Shown piece by piece: positions 1 to 7,300 of a DNA stretch of 13,689 nt; position 1 is the stretch's first letter; the number at the start of each line of letters is the position of its first letter. The notes beneath the pieces were generated by a model. The model did not search any database, had not been told where the DNA came from, and saw only the letters and a program-made list of their open reading frames with translations. The position numbers and the translations under genes were made by a program. This stretch comes from DAOUCP01 sp034432155. Its GTDB lineage: Bacteria > Chloroflexota > Anaerolineae > Epilineales > Epilineaceae. Where the stretch lies: assembly GCA_034432155.1 (NCBI GenBank), contig DAOUCP010000004.1:1-13689 (forward strand), read 5' to 3'.

Positions 1-55
1 GTGCTCCTCATCCGGCGGGCGGTTCAGCGCTGACGCCTCCAACCGCGATGTGGCA

Positions 56-64
56 AGTATACCA
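56..64 (-). promoter_or_regulatory. extended -10 promoter for a gene beyond the window start
   Basis: On the minus strand this reads TGG-TATACT, an extended -10 element (TGn followed by a 5/6 match to TATAAT). No convincing -35 hexamer sits 16-18 bases upstream, which is tolerable for an extended -10 promoter. It lies directly after the probable rplY terminator. A GAGGAG ribosome-binding-like sequence occurs at the very edge (bases 3-8, minus strand), so the gene it would serve starts outside the window. Confidence 0.45.
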
Positions 65-85
65 TAGCCGAAGCCTTGGCCGCCG

Positions 86-127
86 GACACAAGAAGAGCG
101 CGGCCCCGCCACGCGGCCGCCGCGCCC
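86..127 (-). terminator. rplY: probable intrinsic terminator after rplY
   Basis: On the minus strand GGGCGCGGC (119-127) can pair with GCCGCGCTC (96-104), a 9-bp stem with one G-U pair and a 14-base loop. The stem is followed at once by a T-rich run (TTCTTGTGT, 87-95). It begins about 20 bases after the rplY stop codon. The T-run is imperfect, so termination efficiency is uncertain, but the position between a stop codon and a new -10 element fits. Confidence 0.5.
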
Positions 128-146
128 ATCTGCTCGGCCATGCCCC

Positions 147-797
147 TCAGTCCGGCTTCCCCTGTTGGGTCTCGCGGACTCGCGGCACCTCGGCGGACGC
201 TGGCATGGGTTCCTCCTCGACCACCGAGGCTGCCAGGCGCGTGGGCGCGAGGCGGAGCACCAGCTCGTCCGGATCCCCCAGCACGCGCACCCGATCCCCG
301 GCCACGAGGTCGCGACGATGAATCGTATCCTCCATGCGCACCAGGCGTGAGGCGTCGACGCTGATCGTCGCCGGCAGATCCGCAGGCAGGGCCTGCACAG
401 CCACCTCGGTCACCATGAGGTCCATGACCGCAGCGCCCAGCTCGACCAAGGGCGGCACGCCCTCCACGACCACGGGCACGTGGGTGGTCACTGCTTCGTC
501 GGCTCGGACCTCCAGAAAATCGACATGCAGCGGTGCCAGCTTGGTCACATGGCGCTGCACTTCGCGCGCCAGCACCGTGCGTGGCCTCGGCTCGCCGGCC
601 ACTGACAGCAGAATCAGGCTGGTGCCGCCAGCTTGTCGCATCACCTCCAAGACGTCCTTGGTGCGGGCTTGCAGCGGCAAGGGGGCGGTGTGGGCGCCAT
701 AGACCACGATGGGGGTGATGTCCATGCGGCGCAGGTGACGCACCGCCTTGCCGGCGACGGTGCGTGGTTCGGCTCGTAGCATCGGATAGTCGGGCAT
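147..797 (-). CDS. rplY: 50S ribosomal protein L25/general stress protein Ctc
   Basis: The product is a 216-residue two-domain L25 (Ctc/TL5-type) protein, which binds 5S rRNA in the large ribosomal subunit. Residues ~7-95 are the L25 RNA-binding domain: an early RTVAGKAVRHLRR stretch, then I-x-VVYG at ~30-34, and a conserved signature near 79-97 (REVQRH...HVDFLEV). Residues ~100-190 are the beta-rich C-terminal TL5 domain, followed by an acidic, proline-containing tail. The length matches the long Ctc form rather than the ~95-residue E. coli L25. The ATG at 797 is preceded by AGGAG with 6 bases of spacing and by a good promoter about 40 bases upstream. The gene follows a glycosyltransferase gene with a 162-base gap, so it is probably transcribed mainly from its own promoter. 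The identification rests on recognised family motifs and is firm. Confidence 0.93.
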   Translation of the reverse strand: MPDYPMLRAEPRTVAGKAVRHLRRMDITPIVVYGAHTAPLPLQARTKDVLEVMRQAGGTSLILLSVAGEPRPRTVLAREVQRHVTKLAPLHVDFLEVRADEAVTTHVPVVVEGVPPLVELGAAVMDLMVTEVAVQALPADLPATISVDASRLVRMEDTIHRRDLVAGDRVRVLGDPDELVLRLAPTRLAASVVEEEPMPASAEVPRVRETQQGKPD

Positions 798-834
798 CGC
801 TCACTCCTGAACGCTTGGCGGCAACAAGCGAAAG

Positions 835-863
835 AGTATAGCGGCGCCGCACAGGCGCCACAA
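835..863 (-). promoter_or_regulatory. rplY: sigma70-type promoter for rplY with dyad in spacer
   Basis: On the minus strand, -10 TATACT (835-840) and -35 TTGTGG (858-863) are separated by exactly 17 bases. The predicted start near base 828 gives a leader of about 30 bases containing the AGGAG site. GGCGCC occurs twice (843-848 and 854-859) as an inverted repeat with a 5-base centre, filling most of the spacer and touching the -35. It could be an operator or just GC-rich coincidence. Confidence 0.5.
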
Positions 864-959
864 CTGGCGGCGCAGGTGCCGATGGCTGGCCCTGTGGGAT
901 GCCTACGGGAAGACGCCGGACGCGATCCGCGGCCGATGCCTGTGGCTGGACGCCAGCTG

Positions 960-1970
960 CTACCAGTGTCCGATGCCTCCGGCGGGACGCCAGTCGCAGG
1001 GGTGCTTTCGCCAGCGCCACCACCTGCCCACCGGGTAGCCGATCATCTTCGACACATCGCCACCGACGCGGATCAGCGGCACCCACAGCACCGCGCGCAG
1101 CCGTTCGCCGCGGCCCAGAGGGGCCCACTGTCGGGCGAGCCGAACGTAGGGACGCCGGGTCATAGCGGCCAGGCCAAAGAGCAGTGCGAACCACGCTACC
1201 CACTGGCCGTGCAGTGCCACCAGCCCCAGTCCCGGCACCAGCACCAGATAGACGGCGTAGCGGACGAGGTGGCGCAGGCGCCACAAGTCGGCCTTGCCAT
1301 CGCCTCGGGCGTAGCAGTAGTACTGGCGCAGGAACTGGCGGTAGCGACGACGGGGCCGGAAGTACGCCATCGCTTGGGGAACGAACACGCCACCACCTAC
1401 CAGGTGCCGCAAGCGCAGGTCAAAGACAAGGTCTTCACAGTAGTCGAGCCACTCCGGGTAGCCGCCGACGGCTCTCCATGACGACTTGCGGAAGGCGACC
1501 GAGCGACTGGACGGCAGGAACCGCGCAGCGTTCACCTCGTCGGCCAGCGGCAAGGTGGTTGCCCCCAGCGCCGTCTCGAAAGCGCCGACAGGATCGGATC
1601 GGAAGAAGCCACTGACGAACTGGGCGCCCTGGGCAAATGGCGCCACGATGGCGACCAGCCATTGCGGGTCCAGACGAACTCCAGCGTCCGTGCAGGCGAT
1701 GATCGGTCCCTGCGCCTCAGCGATGGCCGCATTGCGACCGGCCGCGATGTTGGAACCCGGCCGCGAAAGCACCCGCAAGGGGAGTCGGCCGGTTGCCACC
1801 TCCTGCTGCAGTCGCTGCCACGTCCCATCCACCGACCCGCCATCGACGATGACCACCTCGTCGGCCGGCCTCGTCTGGATGGCCAGAGAGTCGAGGAGCC
1901 GGTCCAGGTCGGCCACCTCGTTCAGGACGGTGGCGACTACCGAGACCGTTGGCTCGGCGTTGGGGGCCAT
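960..1970 (-). CDS. family 2 glycosyltransferase with C-terminal membrane segment
   Basis: The product is a 336-residue GT2 (GT-A fold) enzyme, expected to transfer a sugar from a nucleotide sugar onto a surface glycan or lipid acceptor; donor and acceptor cannot be told. Residues 8-50 carry the N-terminal signature VSVVATVLNE ... VVIVDGGSVDGT. The metal-binding region is TDAG near 94-97, and the likely catalytic acidic pair is E179-D180 in a YCED motif. A basic, aromatic stretch (~205-226, ending YYCYARGDG) resembles the end of the GT2 core. Residues ~236-272 are hydrophobic and probably make one or two membrane segments, and the tail is Trp/Arg rich, so cytoplasmic-face membrane attachment is likely. 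The ATG at 1970 has AAGGA 11 bases upstream, a wide spacing. It starts 40 bases after the ATPase gene stops, with no promoter visible between, so co-transcription is likely. Confidence 0.85.
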   Translation of the reverse strand: MAPNAEPTVSVVATVLNEVADLDRLLDSLAIQTRPADEVVIVDGGSVDGTWQRLQQEVATGRLPLRVLSRPGSNIAAGRNAAIAEAQGPIIACTDAGVRLDPQWLVAIVAPFAQGAQFVSGFFRSDPVGAFETALGATTLPLADEVNAARFLPSSRSVAFRKSSWRAVGGYPEWLDYCEDLVFDLRLRHLVGGGVFVPQAMAYFRPRRRYRQFLRQYYCYARGDGKADLWRLRHLVRYAVYLVLVPGLGLVALHGQWVAWFALLFGLAAMTRRPYVRLARQWAPLGRGERLRAVLWVPLIRVGGDVSKMIGYPVGRWWRWRKHPCDWRPAGGIGHW

Positions 1971-2010
1971 GTGCCGATGCGTCCTTCAGCCGCGGCGTGC
2001 CCGAACGGTC

Positions 2011-3339
2011 CTAGCCGGTAATGGGGGGATTGCTGAACCGGTAGCCCACGCCAGGGATGTGCTCGACGTACTCGCGGCCGGCATCCACGCCCGCCAGGCG
2101 GCGCGCCAACTGCCCCGCCAGGGTGTCAATGTCGGCCGTCGCCACGGGCTCCGCCCCGCGACCGAGGCTGGGGCCAAGCGCCTGCCCGATCTCGCGGTAG
2201 GTGATGACCCGCGAATGGTTGTCGGCGAACAGCGCGAGCAGTTCCAGCTCCTCGCGCGGCAAAGGCAATTGCCGCGTTCCGACGCGAGCCGTGCCTGCCT
2301 CGGCGTTCACGGCCACCCAACGGGCCCGCTCGCGGATCTGGTCCGCCAAGGCCGAGGAGAAGATGCGGCCGTCCAGCACGTAGCCGCGACGCTCCAAAGA
2401 CTGGACGGCTGCCTCGAAGTCCTCCTGGCCGTTCTCTGGCCGGGCGTGGATCGACAACAGGGTGAGCGCACAACGCTCCGCCTGCGGGAGTTTGCGCCAC
2501 GCATCGTCGAACAAGGCCGCGGTGCGCAACCGGAACTCCGCGCGCACCTGTTCGACTTGCTCAGGCGAGACCCTGCTCTCGCCGCCCGCGAACAGGTAAA
2601 ACAGAGCGGCCGCCACTTGCAAATAGTACGGGTACCGCCCGGCCAGCTCGTCGATGACGTCGCGAACCGAGCTGAAGTCAAAATCCGTGATCTCGGATTT
2701 CTCGCGCAGGAACTGATCGACGGTCAGTGGGCAGAATGAGCCGACATAAACACTGCGGAACATGTTGTAAAACGGTGGGCCAGCGCGGCGCTCGGTGCGG
2801 AAGCGGCTCAGGTCGGTGTGGGTGGTCACGACCATGGACACGTCGCGCTCGGTGATCAGGGTCTGGAACCATTCCCAGAAGCTGGGATCGAAACCGGCCA
2901 GAATCTCGAACTCGTCGACCAACAACACCAACCGGCGCCGACGGTCCGCCAGATCGTCGAGGTAGTCCTCGAACCACAGGTGATCGGCCGGCAGGCTCAC
3001 CTCGGGGCCGCCGTCGGCTTCGGTCCGCCGCACCGCCCGGGCGATGCGCCGCAGCAGCGCATCGGGACCCTCGGTGGCCAGCTGCGAGCTGACCAAGGCG
3101 AATACCAGCCCGGCATCCTGTTCGGCGCTGAGGTGGGCAGCCCGCTGCTGTTCGTGCAATAGCTGGTAGATGATTGAGGTGTTGCCGCAGCGGTGCTCAC
3201 CCACCAAGGCCACGAGTTCGGCATTCAGGATCGCCTGGTAGAGCTCGCGCAAGATCCGGCGTCGGCCGTAGAAGTCGGCCGGGTTCTTGATGGGTTTGCC
3301 AAGCACAAATGGCGTGCGCGGATCGTGACGCTCAGTCAT
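2011..3339 (-). CDS. AAA/STAND-like ATPase fused to OmpR-type winged helix; Walker A Lys replaced by Asn
   Basis: The product is 442 residues. Residues 10-26 (PFVLGKPIKNP..FYGR) are the lead-in typical of AAA_16/STAND-like ATPases in filamentous bacteria. The P-loop is GEHRCGNTS at 47-55: position 53, normally lysine, is Asn (codon AAC, 3181-3183). Walker B is LVLLVDEFE with D142 and E143, and VVTTH at ~171-175 fits sensor 1. Residues ~205-300 look like the ATPase helical lid. Residues ~352-438 form an OmpR/PhoB-type winged helix with the usual closing motif (EHIPGVGYRF). This architecture suggests a nucleotide-responsive DNA-binding regulator, but the lost lysine makes hydrolysis doubtful. 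The ATG at 3339 is chosen over an upstream in-frame start (3483) because GAGGTG precedes it and a TTGACA promoter lies at 3374-3402, inside the extension. The glycosyltransferase gene follows 40 bases on. Its target is unknown. Confidence 0.82.
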   Translation of the reverse strand: MTERHDPRTPFVLGKPIKNPADFYGRRRILRELYQAILNAELVALVGEHRCGNTSIIYQLLHEQQRAAHLSAEQDAGLVFALVSSQLATEGPDALLRRIARAVRRTEADGGPEVSLPADHLWFEDYLDDLADRRRRLVLLVDEFEILAGFDPSFWEWFQTLITERDVSMVVTTHTDLSRFRTERRAGPPFYNMFRSVYVGSFCPLTVDQFLREKSEITDFDFSSVRDVIDELAGRYPYYLQVAAALFYLFAGGESRVSPEQVEQVRAEFRLRTAALFDDAWRKLPQAERCALTLLSIHARPENGQEDFEAAVQSLERRGYVLDGRIFSSALADQIRERARWVAVNAEAGTARVGTRQLPLPREELELLALFADNHSRVITYREIGQALGPSLGRGAEPVATADIDTLAGQLARRLAGVDAGREYVEHIPGVGYRFSNPPITG

Positions 3340-3608
3340 GGCAGCACCTCGCAGCGTGTAACGGTCACAGCCGATGGTAGCCGCAGGCGGGGTGGCTGTC
3401 AACGGTGCTTGGCCGACGGCCCTTGCCACCTCGTCCGGCTGGGCAGTGCACCACGACCGCAGTGTGTGGGCCCCGCATGACATCCGCCGGCGCGTGAACG
3501 CTCGGCGTCCACTCGTGCAGGCACGGAACCGTCGCCGGCGTGCCAGTCGGATCGCGACGCGCAGCGGCCGGTGGTTCGCCAGTCCACTGGGATTCCGAAG
3601 TGCACCGC
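3340..3608. other. gene-free spacer between YbjN-like and ATPase genes
   Basis: Apart from the promoter at 3374-3402 and the ribosome-binding site just before 3339, nothing definite is visible in this 269-base gap. A 68-codon minus-strand reading frame (3399-3605) has no recognisable domain and reads like noncoding GC-rich DNA. No T-run terminator for the YbjN-like gene is seen. Confidence 0.5.
3374..3402 (-). promoter_or_regulatory. strong sigma70-type promoter for the ATPase-winged-helix gene
   Basis: On the minus strand there is a perfect -35 TTGACA (3397-3402), a 17-base spacer, and -10 TACCAT (3374-3379, 4/6 match). A transcript starting near 3367 would have a leader of about 28 bases with GAGGTG before the ATG at 3339. 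This is the best -35 in the window and also argues against the longer upstream reading of the gene. Confidence 0.6.
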
Positions 3609-4046
3609 TCAGTCGTTGGCCACCGGCGGCACCGCCTCCTCCTCGGTGCGGCGAACGGCGTCGTTCAACATCTCTGCCTGGCGAACCACGGTGCCGCAGA
3701 TCTCCCGAAACTCCTCGGCGGTCAAGAGGCTGGAGGGCATGTTGTGCATGTAAACGATGACGATGCGGTCGGCCAGCGAGGCCATCGACCAGAAGCCCCG
3801 CTTGGCGGTCGAGTTGTGCTCCAGCAGCATGGCCAAGAGCGCGTGGGGGAAATCGTCCGCGCTGTCGCCCGCTACGATCGTGTAGCCCGCGAACTCCCAG
3901 ATACCGTCATAGTCGGTGACGTAGAGGTTCCTGAAGGTGCCGTTGACATCAACAAGAAGCTTCGCGACATCGGAACGTAGATCAGATACGATCAACTCCG
4001 ATTCTCGCGCGAGGCGTCGGATGCGCCTCTGAAATGCAGTGCTCAT
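3609..4046 (-). CDS. small YbjN-like (type III secretion chaperone-fold) protein
   Basis: The product is a soluble protein of 145 residues with no signal peptide or membrane segment. The order fits the YbjN/T3SS-chaperone-like fold: an N-terminal basic helix (~3-30), a strand pair ending around IWEFAGYTIV (49-58), a helix with HALLAMLLEHN (~68-78), strands FWSMASLADRIVIVYM (85-100), and a final long helix from LTAEEF to AVRR (~108-133) that may coil. YbjN relatives are putative regulators or chaperone-like binding proteins; no enzymatic residues are evident. I chose the ATG at 4046 because GGGAG/AAGGGA lies immediately upstream. ATG at 4079 (156 residues) and a still earlier start are possible. 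It is separated from the genes on either side by long gaps. Family assignment is by overall pattern and is moderate; it could be another small alpha/beta protein. Confidence 0.65.
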   Translation of the reverse strand: MSTAFQRRIRRLARESELIVSDLRSDVAKLLVDVNGTFRNLYVTDYDGIWEFAGYTIVAGDSADDFPHALLAMLLEHNSTAKRGFWSMASLADRIVIVYMHNMPSSLLTAEEFREICGTVVRQAEMLNDAVRRTEEEAVPPVAND

Positions 4047-4088
4047 TCCCTTCTCCCGCCGCTGGCCGGGTTCGTCCATGGCCCGCCA

Positions 4089-4117
4089 AGAATGCCTCAC
4101 GCCGCCCGACGAGGCAA
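4089..4117 (-). promoter_or_regulatory. weak candidate promoter for the YbjN-like gene
   Basis: On the minus strand -35 TTGCCT (4112-4117) and -10 CATTCT (4089-4094) are 17 bases apart. Matches are 4/6 and 3/6, so this is tentative. A start near 4082 would give a ~36-base leader to the ATG at 4046, which favours that start over the ATG at 4079. Confidence 0.25.
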
Positions 4118-4213
4118 AGCCGCACCGCGGCGAGCGGCGAGCCGATGTGCGCGGTCGCAGTGGCGCGTTCCGACGTGATCCCCGCCGGCGTCATGGGCGT
4201 GCCGACGCGGGGC

Positions 4214-4332
4214 CCGCTCCGTCGGGCCGCTTCTGTCGCGCCGGCTCGTACGGCGCCCGCCCTGTCGGCGCCGCTTCTGTCGGGCCGGCTCGTTCGGCGC
4301 CGACTCTGTAAGCCGGCTCTCTCGGGCCGACC
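4214..4332. repeat. imperfect GC-rich tandem repeats, period 44
   Basis: Two near-identical units begin with CCGCTTCTGTCG at 4227 and 4271 (period 44), agreeing at most positions through CGGCGCC. Within each unit a core like CTGTCGGGCCGGCT recurs with alternating 29- and 15-base steps (CTGT at 4233, 4262, 4277, 4306). Degenerate copies flank the pair (around 4218 and 4317-4332). Most cores contain GCCGGC or GGCGCC palindromes, so the transcript would fold strongly. The tract fills most of the 307-base gap (4047-4353) between the hydrolase gene stop and the YbjN-like gene. It lacks the constant repeats and distinct spacers of a CRISPR array, and there is no T-run for termination. Confidence 0.7.
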
Positions 4333-4353
4333 CTCCGGAGGTCGCAGCGGCCG

Positions 4354-7300
4354 CTAGCGAGCGAGCTCCCGATCGCCCAGCGCCAAGGGCAGGTACAGCG
4401 GGCCCAGCCGACCGCCGGCCGTCAGGCGCAGGATGTAGTCCAGCATGCGCCCGCGGAAGCGGTCGAAGAAGCCGTAGTCGAGAGGGTCGCCGGCCAGGTC
4501 CGACAGGATTTCTCGGCTCCGGTCGGCGTACCACTCAATCGGTTGGCTGGCGTCGAAGCGCATGTAACGCGGCCAGTACTCGGTCGACGGGCGCGCCAGG
4601 ATGTCGCCCAAGTAACCGGCGGCCTCGTCAGCCAGCGGCCCCGGATGCTCGGCGATGGCCCGCTTCAGGGTGGCGATCAACCGCGAGTCTTCAATGCCCT
4701 CACGCAGACATTCGAAGGCCAGGGTATCGAACATCCGGTCTTCCCAGCTCGGCAGCGCTAACTGGTAGTTATTCTGGCTGCGCCGGCCTACGTCCGTGCC
4801 CAGCCGTTCGTACACTCCGGCCTCACAATCGTCCCACGGTTGCGGACCGGAATCCCCATAGGCGTATACGTAGATCCCCTCGGCACCGAGGGCCGAACCG
4901 TAGATGCCGTTCAGGAACCGGTTGTTGAGCGGCACAGGTTGGGTGGCCGGGTAGGTGGTATAGAAGGAGAAGCTGTCGCCCGCCTCCCAGGTGCGCTCGC
5001 GTTCGGTGGCCGAGACGTAGCGCATGGCGTACACACGGTCATCCAGGTAAGGATCCATCGGGCCCAGGGTGCCGGCCGGATCGGGCACAAAGCTGTGCTG
5101 CCAGTGGCTCTCGGGACTGGTCGAGTACACCCACTCCGCATGGCGCCAGGTGTCCTCTACGAAGTCCACCTGCAGCTGCTCGCGGCGACTGTGACCGTTA
5201 ACGATGCGTAGCTCGATCGCGACCGGTCTGCCCAAGGAGGATGGTGGCAACGCGATGGGCACCAGCTGGTACGCATGGGGCAGAGCGTCGGCCGTCCAGA
5301 CGAGGCGGCCATCCAGCCACAACGACTTGTGAGACTCGAGCTCGGCTGGCAGTCTCACTTCATCGGCGATGGCCAGCGTCAGGGTCTCGCTGATGGCTGG
5401 CGTGACCGTTGCCGTCAGGCGGGCCGTCTGCTCCTGGGGGTAGCCGCGGTTGATGGCCTGGGCGAAGGCCAGGGTTTCGGCTGCCGACAGCGGGCGATGG
5501 AGCAAGACGATGTCGTCCATCTCCCCGCGGAAGCCGCCGATGCGCAAGGGCTGTGCATTGGCTGCCAGGTTGCCTCGTCCGGAGCCGGGGAACGGCAGAC
5601 CGTTGACGTAGAGCGTGGCACCACGGGCCGCCTCGTAGACCCAGAGGATGTGGTACCAGCGATCCATCCCGGCTTCGCAGTCCAAGGTCGCGGTCGCGGA
5701 CACCGCGCTCCAGACGCCGCCGGCGTTGGCGTACCACCCCAAGCGACCGGCGTATTCGGGGTTGCGGCCGTCGTAGCTGCCGAAAAAGTAGAAGACGTAA
5801 TTGGCGTCGCTGGTGCCCGACCATTTGGCGAAGGGATGGCGGGCATAGGCCGTGGAGCAGGCCAGGGGCTTGAACCAGAAGCCAATGGTCAAGGTGTCGG
5901 TCAGCACCAGGCTTGGCGCATGGGGAACCCGCATGGCGGACTGCTCGTCCGGCAACCGCAGCACGCCGTCGGCCACCGTCGCCCCGCCTTCCAGGAGGCC
6001 CGCATGATGGTAGACCGAGCGATCCACGGCGTCGGCGTCGAAGTCCCAGTAGCCGACGAGTTGCGGATCCTCTGCCACCGGGAGGGAAGCGCGGGCGACA
6101 GCGCCGGCCAGTTCGTCCAGGGAAAAGCTGTGGCCGGCCAAGGGGCGCTCACAATCCGGATAGTAGGTCACCCAGGTGCGCAGACCGATCTCCTGGGTCA
6201 AGCGGTTCAGGTAGTTGCTCGGCCGTCGGCGTTCGGGGTCCGAGCCGGGCTCATCGCGGAAGGTAAACAGGGGCTCGACATCGTAGGGCGCGAAGGCCGC
6301 CCGATAGGCGCGCAGTGCACCGCGGTACACCTCGTCGAACTGTGGGCATGGGGCGCCGAACTCGACCACGCCTGGGCAGAGGCGACGGAACAAGGTGTAG
6401 GCGTTGTCGATGATGCCGACCCGTGGCTCGCGCGGCAGAATGCCCAGGGCATGGAGCTCAGCCAGTTCTTGGTCGATATCGCCGACATCGACGTCGAAGG
6501 TCGTAAGATCGATCGACGCGTCCAGGTAGATGATGGGGTTGATGTCGTGGTCGGCCATGTCGCGCAGGGCGACGAGACGATCGGTGGCGAAGTACTTCCC
6601 GGGCAAATAGGGTGAGTGGTACAGGAACGGCTGGGCATCCGGTGGCTCGAGCGCCACCGACAGCAAGGTCAGCCGTAGATCCAGTTCCGCCGACGGCGCG
6701 TTGGCGGGCTCCACGCCAATGCGCCCCACGTAGGTACCGGGGGGAGCTTCGGCAGGTGTTTGGATGGTGATCCAAAGCTGCTGGCTCGTGCCAGCTCGTT
6801 GCGCAAAAGGTGTGCCGTCCAAGAGGATCCACGGATTGGCGCCGTAGTAGCCGTCGGTCGAGTACGCCCAACGCTTGTCGACCACCCCGACACGCTGCAC
6901 GTGGATTCTGTCTTGACCAATGGTGCCGCCTGGACCGCGCAAATCCGACACGTGGACTTGGACAGCCTCCAGGTCTTGAAGGGCATAGATGGCGAAGCTG
7001 ACGGGTTCCGCTTCGCCGGCAACTTCGGCCACCTCAAGTGCGTGCACCCGTTCGGAGCGCTCGGGCACCGAGTTGGGGAAGATGCGCTGCAGCCGATTCC
7101 GAGCGTACAGGACAAAGGGCGGATCGCCTGGCCGCGCCGTCCAGGTGCGCGACTCGACATAATCACGGCGAGTCAGGGTCCGCGCCGCCCGATCGGCCTC
7201 GCGTAGGCGTTCGAACTCGTCTGCGGCAACGAAGCGCAACTCAATCCGGTCAATCGGCAGCGGCTGGTAGTCACCCAGCTGATCGGGGTAGGTCAGCTGG

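Noticed and set aside
1486..2739. 417-codon plus-strand open reading frame
   Set aside because: It spans parts of two well-supported minus-strand genes (glycosyltransferase and ATPase) and has no recognisable domain.
3340..3483. 48-residue N-terminal extension of the ATPase
   Set aside because: It would include the TTGACA/TACCAT promoter, shows no family-like sequence, and the ATG at 3339 has a good ribosome-binding site.
4214..4332. CRISPR array
   Set aside because: Units are contiguous and degenerate with no unique spacers of constant length, and there are no cas genes nearby.
4325..4353. intrinsic terminator after the hydrolase gene
   Set aside because: A CGACC/GGTCG hairpin around CTCCGGAG can form, but no T-run follows it, so it cannot be called a terminator.
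4097..4534. 145-codon minus-strand frame across the tandem repeats
   Set aside because: It overlaps the 3' end of the hydrolase and is just the Arg/Ala/Pro-rich translation of the repeats.
5275..6615. 446-codon plus-strand open reading frame
   Set aside because: It lies antisense inside the hydrolase gene, whose reading frame has clear domains; its translation is low-complexity Gly/Val/Arg/Gln-rich and resembles no family. Long antisense frames are common in GC-rich DNA.
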